NCBI RefSeq assembly: GCF_019279795.1
Contig: NC_056743.1
Location: 624,895,748-624,959,747, forward strand
Length of the DNA: 64,000 nt
Direction of reading: 5' to 3'
DNA from: Protopterus annectens
Taxonomy: Eukaryota > Chordata > Ceratodontiformes > Protopteridae
Part shown: positions 21,880 to 32,039 of the stretch, in pieces
Numbering within the stretch: position 1 is the stretch's first letter
How the letters are laid out: every line of letters starts with the position of its first letter
The notes under the pieces: generated by a model
The model's database searches: none
Told to the model about the DNA's origin: nothing
What the model saw: the letters and a program-made list of their open reading frames with translations, nothing else
Translations under genes and position numbers: made by a program

Positions 21880-22990
21880 AGAAAGCCTGGTACTAGAATA
21901 TCATAGATTAGCAAATGGAAAAAGTTTTCTAGTTGGTGCCAACAACATAACCAGCACCCATTCAGGGCTAGTTGTGCTCTGATTTTACAATATTTGTGTG
22001 AATTACTATCCTGTGGCCTTTCTTATTTCTCTATAAAGATTCATTTATCAGCCATTTCAGCATGTCTACCCATAGATCTTCCTCTTTCATTGCTGTATCG
22101 TGTCAGAATGTTTTTGTAAAATGTTTTGCACAAGAGGCCTCCAAGTAAACCAGTGTCCTGTCCTTGGGATCTTAATTATGTGTTAGAGAAGGTAACACTT
22201 GCTCAATTTGAACCAGCTAACCTGACTGACTTGAAGTTCTTAACATGGAATACAGTTTTACTGAATGCTGTGACTTCTGCACGAAGAGTATGAGTTACAA
22301 GCTGTTATGGTGAGTCAGTCCTATCTCATTTTCAAAGGGACGGATTCTTTGTGAACTAATCCTTTTATGCCTTAAGTGGTATCCAAATATCCATCTCCCT
22401 GTTTTTCTTTACTGAACCTAAAAATGAGGGAGAAAGGATACTCCATACCTTGGATGTCCACAGGCAACTCTGGTACATTAAACTCTGGTACATTAAACTC
22501 TCACTTAACTGGCACCTGTGGGGATTGGTAGATGCCAGTTAAGTGTAGTTTCCAGTTGCTTGAGAGCTGCTTTGTGATTTTTTGATTGGCTTGTATGTCG
22601 GTATATGAGCCAGTCAAACTTGCTTGTTGCTTGAGTTCTGGATAACGGGGACTCAATTGCTCAGTTCTTGTGAAGGTTAGTAGGGGCAACTTGTGTCAAT
22701 GGACTATTTCTAAATGGTTGTCTAAGGCCATTACTGTTTTTTATACACACCATAACAAAAGTATTCCATGCAGAGTCAAGGTCTACTTTATCAGGGCCTT
22801 GGCTTCGTCTATGGCTTTCTCGAAAAGCGTTGGATTCTAGAAGTATTCTGGAAACTACTACTTGGTTTTCTGTGCATACTTTTACAAAGCACTGTAAGCT
22901 TGATTCCTTCTTTAAGTCCAAAACAGGCTTGGCTAGGACCATTCTCTAGGGAATGTTGGATTCATCTTCCACCTCCCAAATGCAGCAAAC
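21880..22990 (+). pseudogene. DIRS-C tyrosine recombinase, interrupted
   Basis: Well preserved in places. The core-binding half reads SKWKKFSSWCQQH (about 21,910-21,950), YLCELLSCGLSY and IHLSAISACLPIDLPL (about 22,040-22,090). Further on are FLTWNTVLLNAVTSARR (about 22,230-22,290) and ERILHTLDVHRQLWY (about 22,434-22,478). The sequence is then interrupted by about 200 bp of foreign sequence with a hairpin. It resumes as SMD...SKWLSKAIT (about 22,695-22,735), then a frame-shifted SRKALDSRS and TFTKHCKLDSFF (about 22,873-22,910), the conserved C-terminal helix. In the active-site box, the expected R-H-S-x-R has become a poorly matching stretch. Inactive. Confidence 0.75.
22485..22690. mobile_element. 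Small insertion with hairpin, probable DNA-transposon fragment
   Basis: This segment splits the DIRS-C recombinase. It contains a perfect 13-bp inverted repeat: CACTTAACTGGCA at 22,502-22,514 and TGCCAGTTAAGTG at 22,533-22,545. The left edge shows a duplicated word (CTGGTACATTAAACT). The ends (TTAACTGGCA...; ...GGATAACGGGGACT) vaguely recall pogo/Tigger-type terminal sequences, but no transposase is present. Boundaries are approximate. Confidence 0.4.
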
Positions 22991-23099
22991 TAGGGTAATC
23001 TACCCATATAGGTAAGGCTGCTGCGGCAGTTACTGCTATGTACATAGTACAGTTGTGTAAGTAAACTTAACGTAGCAGTAGATGTTCAAATGATTACTG

Positions 23100-24360
23100 C
23101 TGCAATGGCCACTCCCTCCCTCCATTCCCCTTGTTTTTGTTTGTCAGGTTGTGGCCATCTATTTATTTTTGTTCCTAGCATTGTCCTTTCATGGCTTAGC
23201 CTCCTTCTCTGTTCTAGCAGAAAAGCTTTGAAAGATTTGGCACCCAAACTTTGCTTTTAGTGAACTCCGCTCAAGCTGACCGCTTGGGAGTATGGAAGTG
23301 CCCTGAAGCTTTGGAAGCTGGCCAGATGTTGTATCCTATGCAGTAAGTTTACCCACACATCTGCATTTTTCTCTAGCTCATATTCAGGTGACTTTCCATT
23401 AAGGCCCCCCCCCCCCTCACATGTTGATGCCATGCTTTGCCGCTTAGCAGATTGGATTGACTTACAGTATAACCACAGAAAGTTTGACTGAAGAATAGGC
23501 TCATTGGGCCATCAGTGGCCCAGAGGCTGCAGTTTCCTGTAGTAGGCTGAGAAGGGAGCTTTGAGGCTGAAAGAGGATTGATATGACAATAAAGTATATT
23601 CCTCCACCCCTAAAGGGCTCCATACTTATTGGCACTGTGAGAGTTCATGTAATTTCTATCTGGATGCATGAATAACTGGAATTAACACAAACTGCAGTTA
23701 ATGATAACGGAAACAAAAAAATAAATGTTTTTCTTTAATAGTAAATTGTCAGTTTGTCCCCTTTCTTTCTGTCTAAATATACTGTAAGCCTGCTTTTCTC
23801 ACTTCCTATTGCAATTCTTGTTTGTATTATACTAACTTACCTTTAATTTCTCTAAAGTGGCTAAAATTTCTGTAAATATTAAATCTTTTGTCATATAACT
23901 TGTATGTTTTCTTAACCAGTGTTTTCATGTTGCGTCTAATTTGGTATGATTATTTAAGCTGCAGATGTTTTTTCTATTACTTTTGAAGATTGTGTTTTGT
24001 AATACTTGGGAGCTTTTCTACCCAGACCTCTGCTGAAAATTAGCTCCTACCCAGTTGGACTTTCCCAGTAATCAAATGCCAATAAATAAAATTTGCATGC
24101 TAGTGGCATGCTTCATTTTTTACTGTGTTCCTGATACCTTGACATTAGTTTTATTGGCAGTGACTGCAAGCTAGTTGTGCACCCAGGACCCGAAAAGGTT
24201 AAACTGTTTAGATAGATTCCAGTCCATTTTTTGTGGAATTGGTACCGAAGTGCTGGAAGCCCTCTCAAAGTCTGTGCTGTGATAAGGACCCTTCATTTAA
24301 TCCATGTCTGTAGCTTTTCAGGTGGCCTGTCATTTAGCCATTTGTCTTTTCATAGGGTCG
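23100..24360. other. Unassigned sequence
   Basis: No element recognised after the DIRS-C end. It contains 12 C at 23,405-23,416 and an AATAAA near 24,083. An open segment at 23,218-23,342 with splice-like borders is discussed among the rejected items. Confidence 0.4.
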
Positions 24361-24364
24361 TGTG

Positions 24365-24770
24365 AAAATACTAGGCTAATGGCCCTAAAGGATCTTTTAA
24401 GCCTAGCCATTCTCCCAGAAATATTAGAAAAGTATTGGTCACTTAGTTGTTTGGGTGGTGTATAAACTTTGCCATGAATGGTTGCACTTCCTCTCTGCAA
24501 TAGAGACTTAGGTGCCAGACTGGGGTAAATGTGGGATTTCCCCATCCACTGATCAAAGTTTTGCTTGAATAAATACATTTTTAAATTGAGAGGGATTTTT
24601 GACTGCACTCTTGTGACAGAAGTATGCGGTAGCAAACCTGTCTTGAGTTGGGAACTGCTGGCTGAAAGCTTATATTGTGTGTTTTCCTGATTGGTCTGTA
24701 GGCCTTGCTGTTGTAAAACTTGTTTTTCCAATTTTATATAAGCCGAGTGTTTGCACTACACTGCTTTTCA
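24365..24770 (-). mobile_element. CR1-D, short 3' end of a CR1 LINE
   Basis: The minus-strand translation contains SKIPLNLKMYLFKQNFDQWM (about 24,600-24,545), equivalent to the ORF2 C-terminus KLP...LFKKNLDDWMG of the other CR1 copies. The 3' tail at 24,365-24,415 (minus strand) includes AGGCTTAAAAG...GGCCATTAGCCTAG, the CR1 end seen elsewhere here. It is strongly 5'-truncated and lies a few hundred bases from the 5' end of CR1-C in opposite orientation. Confidence 0.75.
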
Positions 24771-25089
24771 TGCAGCAGTGGTTAGCAATGCCCCGTATAG
24801 ATGCAAATGCTATCATTTTAAATTTCCCTTAGAATGACTATCACTGCAACCTTCCCCAGTTCTCCTACTGCACTAGGAGCATCTGAGTGGCATGCATCTC
24901 CTTGTTGGACAGTTGCAGTTCACACTGAGTACAGCACCCATTCTTCATCCATGTGCTATCATCCCAGTCCAGTTAAATCGCCTCACTCTTCTCCCTGTTT
25001 AAACCCATAGTAAAAAGCTAAAGCCATGGATAGGCACTTTCTCTTTGGCCAGCCTGGAGGACAAGGACATCCTGAGGCAATAAAGCAAT

Positions 25090-25930
25090 TGTCTCATGTA
25101 TACTGCCAATCATTTAATTCCGAAACAAACATAGCATGTGAGAAATGTAGTTCTATTATGAAAATTGTGACACGACTCTCATACTGACAAATCAAATGAC
25201 AAACAGCACATGCATATAATTTCCCGTCACTAAATAAGGTCTTGACACACAAACCCACATATGCGGAAGTACTCGCAAGTAACTTACCAAAACCTTGGAG
25301 GCCCCCCATACACTGCCCTCGGAAACCACATGCAAACAAAACCAAGTCAACACCAACCACAACACATAAAAATACACATCACAGTGTCTCCACAAGCAAG
25401 CCCGTAAAGCGAAACACCACGCATTAAAACATCTTTGTTATAGGAGATGCCATTGTGAGATGCACAGACTCTTCCCCCCCCCCCCACCCCCACCCTGTTG
25501 GATAGAGAGAGGGTTAGTCCGTTGCCTGTCAGGGGCCAAGATTTGCCAGATCACGCAGGCACTCTGGTCTCTCAACCACAAGTACCAGTATGACTCGGAC
25601 TTGAATGACCTGAAACACACCTTCCTAGACTATATGAAGAGAGCTATACTGGGCTTCTCTGAATGTCTCACAGGCTGATATGAGCCTCTCATTGCGCAGT
25701 ATTCTACCCTCACCAAGAATAATACTACAATACAAGCAGAAAATGATTGACTTCAGTAATTGGCTTAGCTACTGGTGTCATTCCAAGGGGATCTAGTATT
25801 TGTCAGCCTAGAACAACATGATCAACACACCATGCAGCCTTGCTGGAAGTATTCTGCACCTGTCACCGCTAGGCTTTTGAGTACTTGCCAGGGCATTAGC
25901 CACCCCACCCCCCACCCCCCAGTAGTGCCT
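25090..25930 (+). pseudogene. CR1-C ORF1: esterase-like protein (decayed)
   Basis: The N-terminal part encodes CEKCSSIMK (about 25,137-25,163; a possible Cys pair) and THKPTYAEVLASNLPKP (25,245-25,295), matching PTFTEALSKNLPK of CR1-A. The esterase block I is present as VIGDAIVRCTD (about 25,437-25,470; Ser of GDS changed to Ala), then SGAKICQI, LNDLK and MKRAI stretches (about 25,530-25,650). NWLSYWCHSKGI (about 25,760-25,795) keeps the Trp codon lost in CR1-A. Twelve C at 25,474-25,485 break the frame just after block I. The nucleophile change and frame damage make it non-functional. Confidence 0.7.
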
Positions 25931-25939
25931 TTTTTTAGG

Positions 25940-28550
25940 CAGTGACAAACAGACTTACCAAAGTAACTCGTTTGTCTAACGCCAAGGTGAAGGTACTACT
26001 GCTCGATGCGGGGAATCTTAACAAGAAACTGCACTCCCTGGAACCTTTCCTTACCCTTGAGAATGCAGGCGTCTGTGCAGTTACAGGGACGCAGAAAGCA
26101 CCCTGGCAGTACAAGGCTACTATCTCATACTCAGACCAGCCTCCGAAAAGGAAAAAAAAAAATGAAAATATTACACCTCTAGATCGGTCAAACAGGATGG
26201 CTCGCTTGAGCTACTCCATGTCCACTACTTCATGTCCAGCTTGACCCTAGGCAAAATCTCCCACCATACCATCACTAGCTACAGGTCCCCAACTTTGAAC
26301 CATAGAAATCACTCCACATACATGAAGTTATTAAAATCACTTACCATTCAGCCCAACTCACTACACATGAGTGATTTTAGCTTCCCCTCCATAAACTGGA
26401 AAAAATCTACGACCACTAACATGCAAGCTCCAAGATTCCTGGACTTTGTCAGTGCAAATGTTCTAGAACAGCTGGTCTGCACTCCCACCAGAGACAAAAA
26501 TATCTTTGACATAGTACTCACAAACGTAATGTCCTGATTGGTGAGATCGGATCATAAATTCTTCTCCTTTGAAATAAATGTAATGGTAGTACTTCCATCA
26601 AACCCTAAAGAATTTTTCAAAGCAAATTACTTTCTATTAAGTGATAGCATAGGTAATTTTAAAGCCCCCCCCCCCCCAATCGTGAAAACACAGAGGCCTG
26701 TGTAGAATTACATTAAATGCCATGTGTAACCACTTAAAACAATCGCATAGAAACAGCAGTACCTGACCGAACTAAACCCAAAAGCCACCCTGGTGGACCC
26801 TTGGCAAACAGTCCAGTCTTCAAAAGCTAAATACGAGACTGAAGTAGCCTCCCAAGCAAAGGATAACCACAAACTATTTTTTTAGTTCTATCTGAAATTT
26901 TAATGAAAACACTCAACAGTGCCTTGGGTTGGCTGTAGGTGGCCCTACAGTACTTAGCCATCAGAAATAGCAAACTTGCTGGTTGATAAATTTCAGCTCG
27001 CATTTTACCTCCTCATCACCTCCTGTCACTCCCCATAAAAGACCCCTACTATTCCTTTGCCTGTTTTCACAAAAGAACAGGTCATCACTGTGCTCTCTAA
27101 AGCTAGAAACACGGCATCGATGGGTCCTGACAAAATCCCAGCGTGCCTGTTGAGTAGCTTGAAACGTGACTTAGCAGACCCACTCGGATCTCTCTTTAAC
27201 CACAACCTCTAGAAAGACTTTGTCCCAGTAGAGTGGAGGACAGCAACAGTCATCCCGCTGCACAAGGGAGGGGGACCATCAACTGACCCAGGAAACTACT
27301 GACCCGTAAGTCTGCCTAGCCTCATGAGCAAGGCTATGGAAAGGATAATCATGGACCCTGATTAACAACGACATAGTGAATCTCCAGACTCTAGACTCAA
27401 CCCAGTTGAACTTCATCAAGGGCAGGTCCTGCCTGCTCAGTCTGGTGAATTTCTTTGAGAAGGTCACCAAAGCCATGGATGAGATTAAGACGGAGCATAC
27501 TGCATACTTTGACCTGGCCAAAGCATTTGACACAGTACCCCCCTCTGGTATTATATGCAAACTCACAAAATTTGGTATAAATCTCTGTCTCACTAGATGA
27601 ATAGCCATATGGCTCATGGACAGGGCACATGTTGTTAGACTGTGGGAATCCACATCCAGCAAAATGCCATTCCCTAGTGGAGTACCACAGGGCTCTGTGC
27701 TGGGCCCCCTCCTGTTTGGGATCTACTTCTCAGATGTCAGAGCAAATGTGAATGGCCTTTGGCTGACCAAGTTTGCTGATGACAAGTTGTGATCAGTCAT
27801 TGACACCCCAAACTGTTGATATCCTGCAGAAAGGTCTGATGCAGACTAATGATTGGAGTCATAGCCATGGCCTCAACTAAATGCGAAGAAGTGAATAACA
27901 CCTTTTGGGACCTCAAATGCCCTTGCAAATTGCAATGTTGTTAGCACCCCCCCCCCCCAAAGAGTGGACTAAGTGGTGAGAGGTCTGGGTACTCGTATAG
28001 ATAGTAATCTGAACTTTGACCACCATGTGTCCATGGTGGCGAAGAAATCCTTCTATGTGTCCCAGCGTATAAGTGAGGGCATGGCATCCAGATCTATGGA
28101 TGTCATACTACGACTATACTCAGTCCTCATCAGACCAATAGACAAGTACAGTGCACCCTTTGGCATGTACCTCACCAGGGACCTGCAACAGTTGGAGCAT
28201 CCTCAGAGGTTTCTCAACAGAAAAATGCAAGGTGTAACTAGCATGTTATATGTGGACCGATTAAAAGCCTGTCGTTGTATTCATTTACAAGGTAGTCTCT
28301 GACTCAGCCCTGGATGGAAATGTAGCATAAAATTTATCCGGTCCAAAGATTTCTGACATGAGTAAATCATACTGGAGAAACAGATGTGTCCCAGAGATTG
28401 CCCCTCCTCTGGCATAGGCTTCCTATTCATGTGAAACAGAGCCTTTTCCCGACTGTCTTCAAGCAGTCTGGACCGATGGATAGAAAATCACAAATTCACT
28501 CTTACAGTGGTGCCTTATGGACAGAAGCAATCTGTAAAAAAAAAAAAAAA
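25940..28550 (+). pseudogene. CR1-C ORF2: endonuclease and RT (decayed)
   Basis: Endonuclease motifs: VKVLLLDAGNLNKKLHSLEP (25,990-26,050), AVTGTQ in place of AVTETW, HMSDFSFPSINW (about 26,365-26,400), and VRSDHK (about 26,542). RT motifs: ASMGPDKIPACLL (about 27,115-27,155), SGVPQGSVLGPLLFGIYFSD (about 27,677-27,736) and LTKFADDKL (about 27,763-27,790), where a base change then breaks the frame. The C-terminal piece at 27,973-28,302 has GLGTRIDSNLNFDHHV and IRPIDKYSAPFGMYLTR. The FADD residues are intact, but the protein is shattered by frameshifts. Confidence 0.8.
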
Positions 28551-28789
28551 AATTCAAAACCTTGCGTATTGACCCTTGTTATCTTTCCCTTAGGGATAGA
28601 AAATTGGGTGAACTCCAGGTTGCTGGGCTTGTAACGGCTCTTGAGCCGTTAGCCTAGCAATCTCCTATCACTGTTTAAGCTTAGGCAAGCAGTTTGCTTC
28701 ACTGGGTTGGGAAGCCTGTTTCTGTGAAAGTGCAACCTCTGAGACTCACAACTTTGCCTTCATGTCCTAGTTACATTGCAGGTTAGGTT

Positions 28790-29720
28790 TAGGTCCTTGT
28801 ATCAGGATGCATTTAAGGTGGAGGTGGGGTTACATCAAGGCTCGGCTCTGAGCCCTTTCTTATTTGCAATGGTGATGGACAGGTTGACAGACGAGGTCAG
28901 ACAGGTGTCCCCATGGACTATGATGTTTGCAGTAACATTGTGATCTGTAGTGAGAGTAGAGAACAGGTGGAGGAGACCCTGGAGAGATGGAGATATGCTC
29001 TAGAGAGAAGAGGAATGAAGGTCAGCAGGACTAAGACAGAATATATGTGTGTGAATGAGAGGGAGGATAGAGGAATGGTGAGGATGCAAGGAGTAGAGGT
29101 GGCGAAGGTGGATGAGTTTAAATACTTGGGGGTCAATAGTTCAGAGTAACGTTCAGAGTAACGGTGAGTGTGGAAGAGAGGTGTAGAGGAGAGTACAGGC
29201 AGGGTGGAGAAGAGTGTCAGGAGTGATTTGTGACAGACGAGTACCTGTAAGAGTGAAAGGGAAGGTCTACAAGAGGGTAGTGAGACCAGCTATGTTATAT
29301 GGGTTGGAGACAGTGACATTGTCAAAAAGGCAGGAGTTTGAGCTGGATGTGGCAGAGTTAAAGATGTTAAGGTTTGCACTGGATGTGACGAGGGTGGACA
29401 GGATTAGGAATAAGTATATTAGAGGGTCAGCACAGGTTGGAAGGTTTGGAGACAAAGCCAGAGAGGCAAGATTACGTTGGTTTGGACATGTGCGGAGGAG
29501 GGATGCTGAGTATATTGGGAAAAAGATGCTAAGGATAAAGCTACCAGGTAACAGGAAAAGAGGAAGGCCTAAGATAAGGTTTATGGATGTGGTGAGAAAG
29601 GACATGCAGGTGGTTGGTGTGACAGAGCAAGATGCAGAGGACAGGAAGAAATGAAAACAGGTGATCCGCTGTGGCGACCCCTAACGGGAACAGCCGAAAG
29701 AAGATGATGATGATGATCAG
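28790..29720 (+). mobile_element. RTE-like LINE, 3' part
   Basis: The translation reads LHQGSALSPFLFAMVMDRLTD (about 28,830-28,893), then ICSESREQVEETLERWRYA (from 28,943). It continues as RRGMKVSRTKTEYMCVNE, DEFKYLG, KVYKRVVRPAMLYGLET (about 29,265-29,310), RWFGHVRRRD (about 29,477-29,506) and GRPKIRFMDV. This is an RTE-type RT C-terminal half common in fish genomes. The catalytic FADD is destroyed: the bases after TTTGCAG (28,925-28,931) lack two nucleotides. The tail CCGCTGTGGCGACCCCTAA...GCCGAAAG (29,664-29,700) and a GAT repeat end the element. The frame 29,214-29,654 is still largely open, so the copy is fairly young. Confidence 0.8.
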
Positions 29721-30609
29721 ATGTTTACGGTGTTTGTTTTGCTGATGTGCATCAGGTCCATAATGGGTGGGTTTTGTAAACCAGGCATAGATTGCGTCTT
29801 GGCAGCCTGTAAGGAGACAAAGTGTAAAGGCAATGCTTTCAGGCAGTTTTTATGCTGTTTTCTTTTTGAGAGGAACCTCTGTGATCACACTGATTGCTAG
29901 TCAGGTATATGCTGAAGGAACTGGACTTATGAGAGCAGAGTACAACAAAACAATGACACCTTTAAACATGAATGCCATACCCTTGCTCATGAGCTCTGCA
30001 ATGTGTAATGGTTTTCTTATTGTTGTAGACACATGATAACCAAAGGCCAAGTTGTTGAGATGCAACATAGGTGCTGATTCATTTAAGGTTGGAGGGCTTT
30101 TGTGTAGCAGTTCATATTCTATGAGCTGAGGTCAGGGTCATACTCTTAAAATGAGTTTTTGTTTGTTTTGTGGCCTGATTTCCCTACTACATGCTACCTC
30201 TGTAACCAGTCGCAGTGTACATACATTGTATGCCACTGAAAAGGAACGATTCAGAAGTTACGTCAGAAGGAATCTGTTCTCACCCCCCCTCCTGGCATGT
30301 CACATCTGGAAGTAGATGGTTGCAGTTTAATTCACTTTTCTTGCTGAAGCAATGTCACTAAATTCCAATATGTTTTGAAGTAGAAGAATGTCTTGGACAT
30401 TCAAGGGAGTGGTTTCTTCTTTGAGGAAAATGGATATTGCTTTGGATTGCTGAAAAATAAAGGTCACGGACTGTAATGAATGTGAATCTTGGATGTGGTA
30501 TATGGCAGAGAAAAGCTGGCTGTGTTTTTATTTTCTGTATTTAATGGGCTTCTGTCTGTAACTTTTTTTTTCTGCATATTAATGTGCTTTAATTTCTTTT
30601 TCCCCTCAG
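29720..30609 (+). other. RNF5: Part of the RNF5 intron before the last exon
   Basis: Inferred intron sequence upstream of the RNF5 terminal exon. It ends with a pyrimidine-rich tract and CCCCTCAG at 30,602-30,609, a good splice acceptor. No earlier RNF5 exon (for example the RING domain) was found in the 30 kb upstream, so the intron may be very long and filled with the retroelements described above. Confidence 0.6.
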
Positions 30610-30710
30610 ATTATGATGGTGGTCATCAGGGAAACGGGAACAGTAGCTGGCAAGATTCACTCTTCCTCTTCATCGCAATATTTTTCTTCTTTTGGTTGCT
30701 CAGTGTGTGA
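30610..30710 (+). CDS. RNF5: RNF5 terminal coding exon (membrane anchor)
   Basis: RNF5 (RMA1) is an ER-anchored RING E3 ubiquitin ligase. This exon encodes YDGGHQGNGNSSWQDSLFLF, followed by IAIFFFFWLLSV and TGA (30,708-30,710). The segment SSWQDSLFLF-x-AIFFFFWLLS is, from my knowledge of the family, the distinctive RNF5 C-terminus: a single hydrophobic tail anchor. The exon begins after AG at 30,608-30,609; its first two bases complete a codon started in the previous exon (D if that base is G). Codons look conserved, with no stop or frameshift. In mammals RNF5 lies in the MHC class III region next to AGPAT1, AGER and PBX2; none of those was recognised here. The N-terminal RING is outside what I can find. 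Confidence 0.88.
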
Positions 30711-31850
30711 TTAAGCCTGGGAAGCTGACTGGAAAATGAGGAAGTGAATGACACGAGAAAACAATTGACAAATGTCATCCTTCCCTTGGACATCTCCGAC
30801 ACCGTCAGGCTGTAACTTGCAAGGAGCTGGTGTCGCTGTTTGGAAAGCAATCTAACTACCCAAGAGTGAAGAATAAAAACACTTACCGAATGAAGATGTC
30901 AGAACAGTATTAAGCCAGAAATGAGAGAGGCTGTGCTTTTTATTCTTGTATGCTCGAATCACTGAAGGATCATCTTCCCTTTGGTAATAAGAACAAGGGT
31001 GACACTACAAATGTTATCCTTTTACCTTTATGCTCTCTGGAATGCCTTGGGCATTTTTTTCATCCATTTTAGTCTACCTTAACGATCACATTTGTTCTTC
31101 AAGGGGGGGGGGGTATTGCTGTACACTTGTAAAGTACCCACACCCCTTTGAAAATTCTCCTTCAGTGTTTCAAGCTATATGTGTGCAAATATTTATTTCC
31201 TTCTGTGCACATGGTACTTAGCGCTGTGTAAATGGATACTGTACAGTGGTGTCATCTTACAGAATGGAGAAAATGCTCTTTGATATTTTTTTTTCCAAAC
31301 ATCAGGTTAAGGGTTTGCTGAAAAGTCACTACATGTAAAGTCTTTTAAATCTTTTTATGCATATTCCTAGAACTGCACATGCCTCATCTCTTTTGAGTAC
31401 TGAACATCTGAGGTGAAGGGCTTTCTTGAGAGTAAAACAGTGATTTGTTATCTCTCTAGCTAGTCAGTGGCGATTACCCAGTACTGAACTTATAAATTCA
31501 ACGGCAAGATTTTCTTTTTTTTACTTGTTTCCTGTGTGTGTGTGTCTGTGCGTGCACGCACTATTGTTTTTGTTAGGGCACGAAAGATTTTGTACTAAAG
31601 ACAGCAAAGCTGTGAATTCAGACATAACTTTGTACTTTTTCATCTCTGTGAAAACAGAACAGCTTTAGATACATTATATGTTTATAACTTGTATCTGCTT
31701 GCAGTATGTCTGTAGACACAGTGCTTGAGTTTGGGATTGTTCATCTGAACATGTTGTGGTTGCAGTGGAAAACAGTTCATTTATGTGTAAAGGAGTGGCA
31801 GTGTGTGAGGTGTACATTTTTTAATTAAATGGATACTGGCCTAAGTTTTT
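30711..31850 (+). other. RNF5: Probable RNF5 3' UTR
   Basis: Non-repetitive, non-coding sequence directly after the RNF5 stop codon. It holds an early AATAAA at 30,872-30,877 and an ATTAAA at 31,824-31,829, so a UTR of about 0.2 kb or 1.1 kb is possible. It includes a run of 11 G (31,103-31,113) and a TG-rich patch near 31,535-31,555. The end is not determined from sequence alone. Confidence 0.5.
30872..30877 (+). terminator. Candidate polyadenylation signal AATAAA (RNF5)
   Basis: First canonical hexamer downstream of the RNF5 stop codon, 162 bp after it. A weaker ATTAAA lies at 31,824-31,829. Which one is used cannot be told from the sequence. Confidence 0.4.
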
Positions 31851-32039
31851 GAAGTGTGCATCGTTTGAAATAAGGAATAGGCGCCGGTCTGTGTTTTATG
31901 AGTACAAAATGAAAACTTTCATCTGCATTACTGAAGAGTCAAATGCTGGATTTGCTGAATGAAATGGAGCTGCTGTGATGATCAGGCTTTTAAATTTGTC
32001 ATCAAGTTTCTTCAGCTGTGGCATTAGGTCTGTATGGAT

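Larger units (their letters stand above)
25020..28670 (+). mobile_element. CR1-C, near full-length diverged CR1 LINE
   Basis: Plus-strand CR1 with ORF1 (25,090-25,930), ORF2 (25,940-28,550) and a 3' tail (28,617-28,665, ...GAGCCGTTAGCCTAG). It is an older subfamily than CR1-A: protein similarity is clear, but frameshifts, stops and expanded C runs (25,474-25,485; 26,665-26,677; 27,947-27,958) are frequent. The start is uncertain. Confidence 0.8.

Noticed and set aside
23218-23342. Exon-like 125-bp open segment with TAG/CAG acceptor and GTAAGT donor
   Set aside because: Borders look like splice sites, but the translation matches no protein I recognise, including RNF5. Such patterns arise by chance at this length.
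29267-29605. Minus-strand open frame of 112 codons
   Set aside because: It is the antisense shadow of the RTE-like RT on the plus strand.
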